Assembly (NCBI GenBank): GCA_030248065.1
Contig: JASAMV010006942.1
Coordinates: 1-64,000, forward strand
DNA: 64,000 nt
Direction: 5' to 3'
From: Rhynchonema sp. JSB1_4
Taxonomy: Eukaryota; Nematoda; Chromadorea; Monhysterida; Xyalidae
Below the pieces are notes generated by a model that was given only the letters and a program-made list of their open reading frames with translations, was not told where the DNA came from and searched no databases. Each line of letters begins with the position of its first letter. Within the stretch, counting starts at the first letter, position 1. The translations under genes were made by a program, and so were the position numbers. Shown in pieces: positions 55,095 to 64,000 of this stretch.

Positions 55095-56027
55095 TGTAAG
55101 GTATGTTTTGAGGGACACTATGGGGAATTTTTCCACTGACTTGCGATCTAATCCCCTTGGTCATGACCTTGAGAAATTCGAAGGTAACTGTGGGTATGCA
55201 TGCTGTATATGACAAAAGGACATAAACGGTCGCAGGCGCAGGCTCATGAGCAGGGTTGGATTAAAAAAAATTTTATTATCGAACTTTTTTAAAAAAAAAA
55301 ACTTTTTAAAATTTTCTTTTTAAAAATCACTATTTTTTATTCCGGACCCCCAAAAAATTGGTTTCTTCAAGAATGAAATTTCTGAAATCATGTTAGTATG
55401 GTACGTTTTGAGGGACACTAAAGAGAACTTTTCCACTGACTTGCATGCTTACGTAATCACCTGCGATCTAATCCCCTTGGTCATGACTTTGAGAAATTCG
55501 AAGGTAACTGCGGGTACACATACTGTATACGACAAAGGGAAGACCAATCTTTTGTTTGTGAATTTGGGGATAGATTTGAAGAGAGATAAAGACTCACACC
55601 ATACTCACTTTGTGTCACAAAAGGAAACAAATAGCTTATCCGCACAACTGCAAACAGGCGAGCAACGTGGAGTATGTCGATAGCTCACGACACGCTCAAT
55701 AACTGTACAGTATACGGTATGGGGTGTCCTATTATGCATGCAGCTGGTGTTGGGATGTCAAGGAACTGTATGAGTCCATCATAACACCATTTCAAACTGA
55801 AATATTAATTTTTTGCGGGCAGGCATTTTTTTGAGAATCATGGGCAATAAAACACTTGAAAATATGCCTTTTTACCTTAAAAAATTCAGAAAATAACGAA
55901 AAAAAACGTGAAAAAATAATAAAAAAGTGGACTTACCTTTTAAAATTTTAAAATAAAAAAAGTGGCCAACTTTTTAAAAAAAATTTTTTTACGAAAATTT
56001 TTTACTTTTTTTAATCCGACCCTGGCC
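55095..56027. repeat. Two direct copies of the 52090-52380 body with CAGGGTTGGATTAAAAA end
   Basis: 55095-55225 is a short copy, 55253-55690 a longer one headed by CAGGGTTGGATTAAAAA; the unit closes at TAATCCGACCCTG (56027). Direct repetition suggests tandem or repeated insertion of the same element. Confidence 0.6.
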
Positions 56028-56388
56028 GGCACACACAGAGGTTTCAATGTTGCACTGAGCGCAGTGGCCAACCAGTAATCATTATATCGATTGCGTTTGT
56101 CAGAGTTCCGCAACGAGTCGTCAGCACCGAGCGCAGAGTCGTTGACACAACAGCTGTTGGGCGTCGTCAAAGACACCCCGCCGGCGGACGCGGTCGTCAC
56201 GTCGGGACGCGGCGCCGGTGCACCGCGGAATGTGTCCACGCGTTGGCCCGACGCCGTCATGCCCTTCGAGTACAACTTTGAACGCGCGTATGTTTGAATG
56301 TTTATCAAATTGGTGCTTTGCTTTGCGGCGGCGAACGATGTTGTGATGAAAACGGGAACGCAAGTATACATAAAGTCCACGGATAGGC

Positions 56389-56461
56389 ACTCCAATAGCT
56401 CAGCTGGTCAGAGCAAGGCCCCGGATAGGCGGAAAACCTGGGTTTAAATCCCTCATGGGGA
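56389..56461 (+). tRNA. tRNA-like sequence with A and B boxes (probable pseudogene)
   Basis: A box TAGCTCAGCTGG and B box GGTTTAAATCC at normal spacing, D stem GCTC/GAGC, acceptor ACTCCAA/ATGGGGA (5 of 7 pairs). The anticodon stem has only 3 pairs, U33 is missing and the T stem is weak. It lies in the first intron of the astacin fragment. Confidence 0.4.
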
Positions 56462-56795
56462 AAACCATATCTTTGCACAGGATCGTGAAATGTACACTTG
56501 CGAACTCGCACTATGAATGAACTTATTTATGAAATACTGGAGTTTTCGATTTAAAGCCCAGCGGGGTATTTGTGAACATTTGACGAAAATGGGCGACGTA
56601 TAGTTTTTTCTGGAACGAGAAGTCCCTCTACCAAGAAATAGCAAATCTCCAAGGAGCTGAAAATTTGTGCGTGACATACATAGGTTGTGAGAATGCTTGC
56701 CAACGGTTCATATCAACATGCCCTGCTTGCTACCTTTGTCCCGAGCTCTTTCGGTGGAATGAACTCCGGCGAGTCTCAATCTGTTCTCATATGTA

Positions 56796-57045
56796 TAGTA
56801 AATTTCCAAATTCGCTGCCACACAGTGAAATACGCCCCATAGTTAATGTCTCGCTCTAAACTCGAAAGTCAACTTTTGAAACATTCGGGCAGCAGACGCG
56901 CGTGCAGATTACCAGCCAGCCAGGCAGCTGTGGGCGCAATGTTTCAGAACTGCGCGTGGTTAGCGTTCGGGTTCAGAACGTGACGTTAACTATGGTGTGT
57001 ACATATTTTTATTGTGCGGCAGCGAATTTGGAAATTTACCATATC
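56796..57045. mobile_element. MITE with TAAATTTCCAAATTCGCTGC ends
   Basis: ~30 bp inverted ends; inner stem CTCTAAACTCGAAAGTCAAC/GTTAGCGTTCGGGTTCAGAA and two motifs (TTGAAACATTCGG, GCAATGTTTCAG). Half copies exist in both arms of the giant palindrome. Confidence 0.7.
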
Positions 57046-57070
57046 ATAACATAACACAGCTAGTCGCTGC

Positions 57071-57358
57071 TATTGGCCGCACAATGGCCATATGAGAATC
57101 CATCCAAAGCCACCTTGATATTCAGGATTCCAAAGATGAGCCACGCCTAGCCACCAGGCTATTTGTATTTCTTACAAAACATTTTCAAATGAAAATAAAC
57201 CAGCCAGTCAAACATTTTTTTAATTTCTGAAACATTTCGCTTACTGCATACTTCATGTGAGATTTACATGATGCCGCGCAATGTCAACTTGAATTTTCTG
57301 GCTTGCCAATTCAGGACAATTTTGAATGGATTCTCATATAGTCATCGTGCGACCAATA
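57071..57358. mobile_element. MITE family M1, in an astacin intron
   Basis: TATTGGCCGCACAATGGCCA start and CATCGTGCGACCAATA end; TTCTGAAACATTTCG at the midpoint. Confidence 0.8.
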
Positions 57359-57949
57359 CACATAACCGATTTGCAGTCGAACGGACCCTGTGTACGTGAA
57401 AGGTTTGATCACGGAGGCGATGGGCGAGATCACGACGACGACCTGTTTCCGATTTCGGCCGTGTGCGGGCAGCGATACGAACTGCGTCGTGTTCAACATT
57501 ACGGACCAGCTCGGGTTTGTCTTTGGTTGATCGATGAGTGTTTAAAGCGGCCCCGCCGCTGTTGTTTTTTTTTGGGAGGGGGGTTCGACAACGTTGTTTT
57601 TGTTCATTTCGTTAGTTGGCATCGAGATCAAGAACAATATAATTTCGACAAAAAGTTTTTTTTTCTGAATTTTTGTTAATTTAGTAAAAGTAGCGCAAGC
57701 GCCGTTTCAGTTGAAATTGCGCAAAAATTTCTTAAAACTCAAAGTTTCTCGGCACAACAACAATAACGCTGGCAATTATTCGGACAGCAAATGCCAGAAT
57801 TCCGTGGCTGGTAGGCTAAAAGATGACGGAAGCAAAAATTTAATCTATACATGAATTTTGTGTAAAGTTCATTAACTGTTCGTTATACCTCAAAGGATGC
57901 AGATAGACCAACGTAGATTAGCACATAATAAATAACAAGTACATTTTGC

Positions 57950-58450
57950 TATTGGTCACACAATGACCATATAAGAATTCATCAAATCGATCCTGATTTT
58001 CACGTTCAGTCACTCTTAACCACTGTGCTATTTGTGATTCTCACAAAACATTTTCAGCTAAAAATAATCTAGCTGATCAACCACGTTGCCGCAGGTCTGA
58101 AACATTCTCTTTACTACATACTTTGTGTGCGATCACGCAACGCAACGTCATTGCCCCGTCACTTTCCCTCTTTTTTGGTGGAATTTTCGAAACGGTGTAA
58201 AGGTCAGTTCGGCGTAAAGGTCGGTGTAAAGTTCGGTCGAAAGCTCGGTCGGCGAAGCTCGGTGTAAACGTGAAACATTGCCTGTTATTAACGTGGAATG
58301 TATCAGGTTTACACCGAGGTCTATCACGCAGAGCTGTCGACCGAGCTTTCCACCGACCTTTACACCCAACTGACCTCGTTTCGAAAATATCACCCTACGA
58401 TTCAGGAAAAAACTTTGACCAATTCTTATAAAGCCATTGTGCAACCAATA
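57950..58450. mobile_element. MITE family M1 split by an M2 element
   Basis: M1 halves 57950-58172 and 58396-58450 read continuously (CTTTCCCTCTTT then TACGATTCAGG) once the M2 at 58176-58395 is set aside. So M2 jumped into a TA of this M1. Confidence 0.85.
58176..58395. mobile_element. MITE family M2 nested in M1
   Basis: GGTGGAATTTTCGAAACGG to CGTTTCGAAAATATCACCC, next to TA. Contains CGTGAAACATTGCCTG near its centre. Confidence 0.8.
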
Positions 58451-58933
58451 TCTGCCGGTGCCGCACATCACCTTTTTACATAGTTATTAAAGCTGCTGGT
58501 TAACAACCCTTCGACCGCGCTTGATCATCTTGGGGGTAAGTTTGCCCCCAGTGAAAAAAACCGAAAAAATTTGAAACGCTGCTGTGACACGAATAGGCGG
58601 TTTCATAGTTTGATACTGGAGTGACAACAACCTCCAACATTTAGGCGAAAACCGCAATGCACAATAGCTATTAAAACACCCGCATTGTTGAATAAAAAAA
58701 TAAAAGGTTTCAGAAACCTGGCCATTTTTTGTTATTATTTTTTACTCGTATAATTTTAAGCATATCTGGTGAATGAAATAAGTTGTCAGTTACAAATAAA
58801 AATCCTCTAATTATCAAGTCCGGTGTTTGTGCTTCCCAGTTTTCAAGACCCTACACAGCTCACATAATGTTTACTACAACATGCGCAAGGCAGCCTTTCC
58901 ATGTGCACACACACACACACACACAAAGGTTGC

Positions 58934-59211
58934 TATTGGTCGCACAATGACCATATAAGAATTCATCAAATCAATCGTGATTTTCACGTTCAGTCACTCT
59001 TAACCACTGTGCTATTTGTGATTTTCACAAAACATTTTCAGCTGAAAATAATTAAGCAGATCAACCACGTTACCGCAGGCCTGAAACATTCTCTTTACTA
59101 CATGCTTTGTGTGCGTTTCCCGCAACGCAACGTCATTGCCCGTCACTTTCCCTCTTTACGATTCAGGAAAAAAATTTGACCAATTCTTATAAAGTCATTG
59201 TGCGACCAATA
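58934..59211. mobile_element. MITE family M1
   Basis: TATTGGTCGCACAATGACCA to TCATTGTGCGACCAATA, with CCTGAAACATTCTC inside. Confidence 0.8.
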
Positions 59212-59312
59212 GCTGAAACATCATTTCCCGTCCGTCTGTGTGTTGTCGGTGTGTGTGCACCAGGGTTGGGCAAAAAAAAAGTTTAAAAAAAACACGGTTT
59301 AAAAAAAAAATT

Positions 59313-59652
59313 TTTAAGACGACTTTTCTAAAGCTTGCTTGGCCAGATTCAAAAATGCGCCCGTTACAGGGTTTTCGAAAACAAAAGAAAGAGATTAGGC
59401 CGAGAGAGATGATGACAAGTTCCAGCTGGCTGACCTCAATTTGTAGCGTGCTTACGCGACCAGCAACGTCGTTCAACACGCAAATGTTTTGGGAGTCAAA
59501 AAGGAATTTACGCACTGAGGTGGAGAGCGTGTTTTTAAAAATACATGCCTTTCTCTTTCTTTCATTTCCGAAATACGTGGAACCGGAACATTAATGGATT
59601 TGTACAAGTCAACTTCAAAATAAGTCGTCTCATGAGTTCGTGGTTGGACTAT
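59313..59652. mobile_element. Truncated copy of the 49371-49732 MITE
   Basis: Shares AGAGAGATGATGACAAGTTC and CGTCTCATGAGTTCGTGGTT. The left end is cut, preceded by a CAGGGTTGGGC fragment (59262). Confidence 0.65.
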
Positions 59653-59878
59653 GGGTGGAATTTTTGAAACGGTGTAAAGGTCAGTTCGGCGTAAATGTCG
59701 GTGTAAAGTTCGGTCGAAAGCTCGGTCGGCGTAGGTCGGTGTAAACGTGAAACATAGCCTGTTATTAACGTGGAATGTTTCAAGTTTACACTGAGGTCTA
59801 TCACACTGAGCTGTCGACCGAGCTTTCCACCGACCTTTACACCCAACTGATCTTTACACCGTTTCGAAAATATCACCC
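59653..59878. mobile_element. MITE family M2
   Basis: GGGTGGAATTTTTGAAACGG to CGTTTCGAAAATATCACCC; GGAATGTTTCAAG and GTGAAACATAGCC flank the centre. Confidence 0.75.
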
Positions 59879-61127
59879 TATGCATGTGTTTCTCTCGTCA
59901 GTGGTTCACGGATTACGAGCTTCATCAGAGCAATCAAAGTTGTTTGGACAGCTTCAGGACAAACAGCAAAATATCTGGTTTCTGTATAGGCAAACCTACA
60001 TTATCACGTAAATATACCTCATTTGGTCATCTCTGATGCACACATGCAGCAACACCAAGAGACAGAACATCAGTCAGTGGCCCACGTGGGCTTCAGGCCC
60101 CATCGGTTACTGGAAGGGCACAAATATAACACAGCAAAACTCGCCAATAAGTCACATTCGTCAAGTATAATTGCTCATCGTGTATTATATTAGCCATTTT
60201 TGCATTCATCTTTTATTTTTGCAAAAAAAATTGAATCATTTTTTTGCCATCTTCGAAAATTTAAAAAAAAATATTTTTATTTAAAAATATTTTTTTTAAA
60301 TTTTCATGTAAAAAATATTTTTTTCCATCCCTGGTGTGCACTGTGAGCGTGGCTACCTTGCGCATGTTTTGGTAAACATTGTGTGAGCTGTGTAGGGTTT
60401 TGAAAACTGGGAAGCACAAACAAATTACTTGATAACTAGAGGATTTTTATTTGTAATTGACAATTTATTTCATTCACCACAGATGCTTAAAATTACACGA
60501 GTACAAAATCCTAGCAAAAAATGCCCAGGTTTCTGAAACCTTTTATTTTTTTATTCAACAATGCGGGCGTTTCAATAGCTATTGTGCACTGCGGCTTTCG
60601 CCACAACGTCGGAGGTTGCTGTCACTTTAGTATCAAGCTTTGAAACAGCCTATTTTCCCAGGGGCAAACTTTAACGTGGCCGTGAAACATCAGGAAGCAA
60701 CCTATCGGCTCGCCAGATTAGGGTAACACGTTTGTTAAAATATACTACCCCAAGATCAAGCGCGGTCGAAGGGTTGTTAACATGGCTTTAAAACAGGACA
60801 ATATGACATGGAAGTGCGCTTGCGATCGCCTAAAAAAGACAAAAAGTGTCGAGGCTGACCCAGTGGTTTTTAAAAAAAATTTTTATTAAAATTTTTTTTT
60901 AAAAAAATTCGTTCCAAAAGTTAAAAATTTTTTTATTATTTCAAAATTCGAAAATTTCTCGATTTTTTTGCTCTAAAAGTGCTATTTTTTGCATAAAAAT
61001 TGCTACTGTTGACATCACCTAACCCTACCATGGGTGTATTGGGTGCCATAATCGTTGTTTTGTGGCATCTAGACATAGTGCGCACGCTCACAGGGCCTCT
61101 CATGTGACTATAGTCTGTTGATTATAT

Positions 61128-61410
61128 TTCGACATAGTGTATAAGCAAAAAAAAATATTTTTAAAAAAAAAAGGTTTTTGAAAAAATTTTTAAAAAAAAA
61201 ATTTTTTTTTTAAAAATTGTCGGGGGAACAAAATGTCCTAAAACGTCCAAAAATGGCCTTTTTGGGGGTTATTTTTTGTCATTTTTTCTCAAGGGTCGAA
61301 AAATTTTCTTCACAAAATCACTTTTGGGGGCATGTATTTGGTATCTAAGATGCCCCAAATGATGTTATTATACCTCCCCGTGATACATGAGACACAGTAT
61401 GCATGTACTT
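61128..61410 (+). mobile_element. Second hAT-like family, fragment
   Basis: TAGTCTGTTGATTATATTTC leads into A/T runs and the shared body (TGGCCTTTTTGGGGGTTATT). Seems to be a chimera of a MITE end and this family. Confidence 0.5.
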
Positions 61411-61556
61411 ACATGGTACTTCGATGTCATACCCCATCGGGTCGGTCATATACGACTGATTCAGCGACTCGACAAGTATTTCTGCAGCTTATATTCTCAA
61501 TTCTGTATGGTTTATGAGTGAATCTTGCTTATTCGGCCACAAACCGTTGTGTCTGA

Positions 61557-62479
61557 TATTGGTCGCACAATGACTATATAAGAATTTATCAAATCAATCC
61601 TGATTTTCACGTTCAGTCACTCTTAAAGGGGGCCTTTCGCATTTCAAGCCCACTTCAAACCTCGCATGTGTTTAGACAGTGGTCAAGGCGTCATCAAAGT
61701 CAAACACACCGGAGGTCTAACGTTCCGCATGCGGCCAGGAGATGCCCTGCAAGAGGAACATCCGGGAACAAAATCAAATGTGGACCAGCCCAATTTCTAC
61801 CTGCGCATTCAGGCAACTCGCCTGATGACAAGGGCGGTCAAGGAGCAGAATGTTTCGCACGATATTTGCCTCTGCCTCACTATAGAATTTCGTTTTTCTT
61901 TTTATTTCGAATTGCAACGAATTGTTCGTGCGTGGCTGCTAAATGTTTCAAGGTCTGATTGTCACGCTGGAACAATTCGTTGAAATTCGAAATATAAAGA
62001 AAAGCGAAATTCCATTGTTAGCGGTGTTGCAAGTTTCTTGCGAAACATTCATTCGCCTTGACACCTTTCTGATCAATCAGTTTGCCTGAATGTGCAGGTA
62101 TAAATTGGGCTGGTCCGCGGCATACTTTGTTCCCGGATGTTCCTCTTAAAGTGCATCTCCTGGTCGCATGCTGCAGATTGGGTTCTTGGTGCGTGCGAGT
62201 TTAATAACGCCCTGAACAATATTCAAACGCGTGCAAAGCTTGAGGGCGGTTTGAAATGCGAAAGGCCCCCTTTTATGTGCAATTTGTGTTTCTCACAAAA
62301 CATTTTCAGCTGAAAATAATCTAGCAGATCAACCACGTTGCCGCAGGTCTGAAACATTCTCTTTACTACATGCTTTGTGTGCGATCACGCAACGCAACGT
62401 CATTGCCCCGTCACTTTCCCTCTTTACGATTCAGGAAAAAAATTTGACCAGTTCTTATAAAGTCATTGTGCGACCAATA
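61557..62479. mobile_element. MITE family M1 split by a TTA-flanked element
   Basis: Halves 61557-61625 and 62276-62479 are normal M1 sequence. The 647-bp insert between them is described separately. Confidence 0.85.
61626..62272. mobile_element. Harbinger-type MITE nested in M1, itself holding a hairpin element
   Basis: Ends AAGGGGGCCTTTCGCATTTC and complement, flanked by TTA (61623-61625, 62273-62275). Inside, GAATTTCGTTTTTC (61887) and its complement near 62000 mark a second inverted repeat. The open frame at 61666-61983 follows the element's stem and is not taken as a gene. Confidence 0.8.
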
Positions 62480-62744
62480 CCACAGAGCAGCAATCATAGG
62501 CCCATAACAAGCACAGACTGTCGGATTGCATCGAAATGACGTAAACACCCTTCATAAGTGATGCGAACCATACAGAATTAATCAGAATTATCCAATTAAA
62601 GTTGCATTTTTTCGCGATTTCGCGCGTTTTTAGGCAAATTTGGTAAAATTTCCCCGAATCTGAGACTTTAAAAAAAATTTTTGAAAAAAACTTGTTTAAA
62701 AAAATTTTTTTTCCAACCCTGTCTGTGGAGAACCCCCTTACACA

Positions 62745-62930
62745 TACGTATAGTCTGTTGATTAAATATCGACATAGTGTTGTAACCCCATGCAGGCAAA
62801 TTTGGAGCGGGTTAGGTAAACACAAATGTTTCACCCTTACCAACACAGGCTGCTGGCATTCAACATTAGTGGTTCTGTATGACACAAAACCAAGTGGTCT
62901 GCCGTCCAACCGAAACGACTGATGATTAAA
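62745..62930. mobile_element. Half M4-type MITE
   Basis: TATAGTCTGTTGATTAAATA then GGCAAATTTGGAGCGGGTTA and CAAATGTTTCACCC: one arm and the centre of an M4 element; the far arm is missing. Confidence 0.65.
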
Positions 62931-63562
62931 GGGTTCGGGACATAACCGACGGAAGGGTAGCAGGACATATTGTTACATACCGTTGGGAAGCATACCGACA
63001 GCCTATGTCACGCACAAATTTTAAGCCCCTTGGAGATTCGCTATCTCTTGGTAGAGCGACTTTTCGTTCCAGAAAAAAGCGAATTTTTGCACAAATTGGA
63101 ACGACCGGTGCAGAAACCCCAAATGAGTTGAAGGTCAAGTAACACGTGGATAGGATTACAACAGCTTCTGAATAGCTTACCATCACAACATCAGTCACTC
63201 AAAGCATTGCTTCACACGATGAGGGTGCGAAACGTTCCAAAAATCGGCCTTATTTTTCGAGAACACAAGTTTGTCCCTAAATTTTGAGAGCACGCTTAGC
63301 GCTGCGAAAAAAAGAATGCAATGGGGAAATAGAGCATCGTCGAAAGTACCAGAAAATAAGGTTTCTAAATTTTTTAACTCATGGCTGGCTTCGTGACAGG
63401 CCTAAAAATAAATTAAATTGCCGCTAAATTAGGTGGTTACATTCATCGCCAGAATTGTGCCACATAAAGGCCACTGATTGTATCAGTTTCGAAACAAAAA
63501 AAAATGAGAGAAACGTCTGGTTTAACAAGCTATTAAGGTCCGAAGACCCCAAGGTCTACAGA
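62931..63562. other. Unassigned region
   Basis: Part of it (CACGCACAAATTTTAAGCCC, CTATCTCTTGGTAGAGCGAC near 63012-63065) is the diverged complement of 56600-56690, so an unnamed repeat is present. No gene seen. Confidence 0.4.
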
Positions 63563-63860
63563 CAGGGTTGGGCAAAAAAAAAATTTTTTTTTAAAAAAAG
63601 GTTTTTGAAAAAAATTTTTAAAAAAAAAATTTTTTTTAAATTGTCGGGGGAACAAAATGTTCTATAACGTCCAAAAATGGCCTTTTTGGGGGTTATTTTT
63701 TGTCATTTTTTCTCAAGGGTCGAAAAATTTTCTTCACAAAATCACCTTTGGGGCATGTATTTGGTACCTAAGATACCCCAAATGATGTTATTATACCTTC
63801 CCGTAATACATGGGACACAGTATGCATGTGCCTACATGGTACTTCGATGTCATACCCCAT
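63563..63860 (+). mobile_element. Second hAT-like family, best end
   Basis: CAGGGTTGGGCAAAAAAAAA start, then TGTCGGGGGAACAAAATGTT and GGGGCATGTATTTGGTACCT as in 54178-54437 inverted. Its far end is not clear before the window ends. Confidence 0.6.
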
Positions 63861-64000
63861 CAGGTCGTTCATATTCGACTGATTCAGCTACCCGACAAGT
63901 ATTTCTGCAGTTTATATTCTCAATTCTGTGTGGTTTATGAGTGAATCTTGCTTATTCGGCCACAAACTGTTGTGTCCGATACCACAGAGCAGCAATCAGC

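Larger units (their letters stand above)
56104..57654 (+). pseudogene. Astacin-family metalloprotease gene fragment, zinc-site exon missing
   Basis: Exon 56104-56287 (GC-rich, unlike the surroundings) ends STRWPDAVMPFEYNFERA, the junction of propeptide and mature enzyme in astacins (RWP..IPY). Exon 57377-57514 joins in phase and gives LITEAMGEITTTTCFRFRPC, the next astacin block (I..AM..I...TC.RF.P), ending just where GC.S.VG should follow. A third candidate exon, 57616-57654, is also phase-compatible and reads WHRDQEQYNFDK, like the astacin EYNFDK segment. The zinc-binding HExxHxxGxxH region between these blocks is absent, as are the upstream signal-peptide exon and the C-terminal half. An M1-type MITE fills the first intron. 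Secreted protease ancestry is well supported; activity is not. Confidence 0.6.
58486..60792. repeat. Foldback element with centre invaded by other transposons
   Basis: Outer arms (TTAAAGCTGCTGGTTAACAA near 58487 and its complement near 60770) match the foldback at 33738-34794. Arms run to ~58905 and from ~60337. The 1.4 kb between them holds an M1, a fragment of the 49371-49732 MITE, an M2 and AT-rich sequence. Confidence 0.75.

Noticed and set aside
56389..56461. Functional tRNA-Ser (GGA loop)
   Set aside because: U33 is absent, the anticodon stem has three pairs and there is no serine-type variable arm or Pol III T-run close behind.
61666..61983. Overlapping open frames of about 100 residues
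   Set aside because: They track the stem of an inverted-repeat element nested in M1; no domain and both strands are equally open.

Overview
The window looks like repeat-dense, gene-poor nuclear DNA from a nematode. Three things point that way: short runs of TTAGGC (the usual nematode telomere unit) inside several repeats; a multi-exon gene of the nematode family DUF273; and start codons 20-25 bases after a TTTCAG-like acceptor, as expected for spliced-leader trans-splicing. Coding sequence is a small part of the window. Most of it is transposon-derived: many short inverted-repeat elements (MITEs), hAT-like and Harbinger-like non-autonomous elements, mini-Helitrons, foldback elements, two satellites, and large inverted duplications.

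Layout. 0.2-3.9 kb: a 1231-residue Gag-like polyprotein of an LTR retrotransposon on the minus strand; its pol would lie left of the window. 5.7-22.4 kb: a giant inverted repeat with two ~8 kb arms (5729-13712 and 14355-22412) around a ~640 bp spacer. Each arm carries the same set of nested MITEs and one copy of a four-exon gene for a small secreted von Willebrand A-like protein; the two copies converge on the centre. 22.4-28.4 kb: MITEs, a mini-Helitron, a ~20 bp tandem repeat (24.65-25.2 kb) and a 39 bp satellite (25.9-27.8 kb) that itself holds a MITE. 28.9-33.3 kb: the DUF273 gene, a predicted type II membrane glycosyltransferase-like protein in nine exons, with a hAT-like element in its last intron. 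33.7-44.3 kb: foldback elements, MITEs, a tRNA-like Pol III unit and one signal-peptide exon. 44.6-53.4 kb: a second large inverted duplication enclosing two smaller ones. 53.4-64 kb: more nested transposons and a broken astacin metalloprotease gene (56.1-57.7 kb).

How parts relate. Nested insertions give relative ages: a MITE inside a satellite unit, a MITE inside another MITE, a TTA-flanked element inside a MITE, and a MITE present in one arm of a duplication and absent from the other. At least a dozen otherwise unrelated MITE families share the motif TGAAACATT (or its complement) at or symmetrically about their centres, which is the most unusual pattern I see. Three blocks are almost free of T and may be assembly or read artefacts; one lies at the centre of the giant palindrome, one at its left edge and one in a DUF273 intron.

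All domain calls are from reading motifs by eye; no database search was run. Exon limits come from splice consensus and phase.
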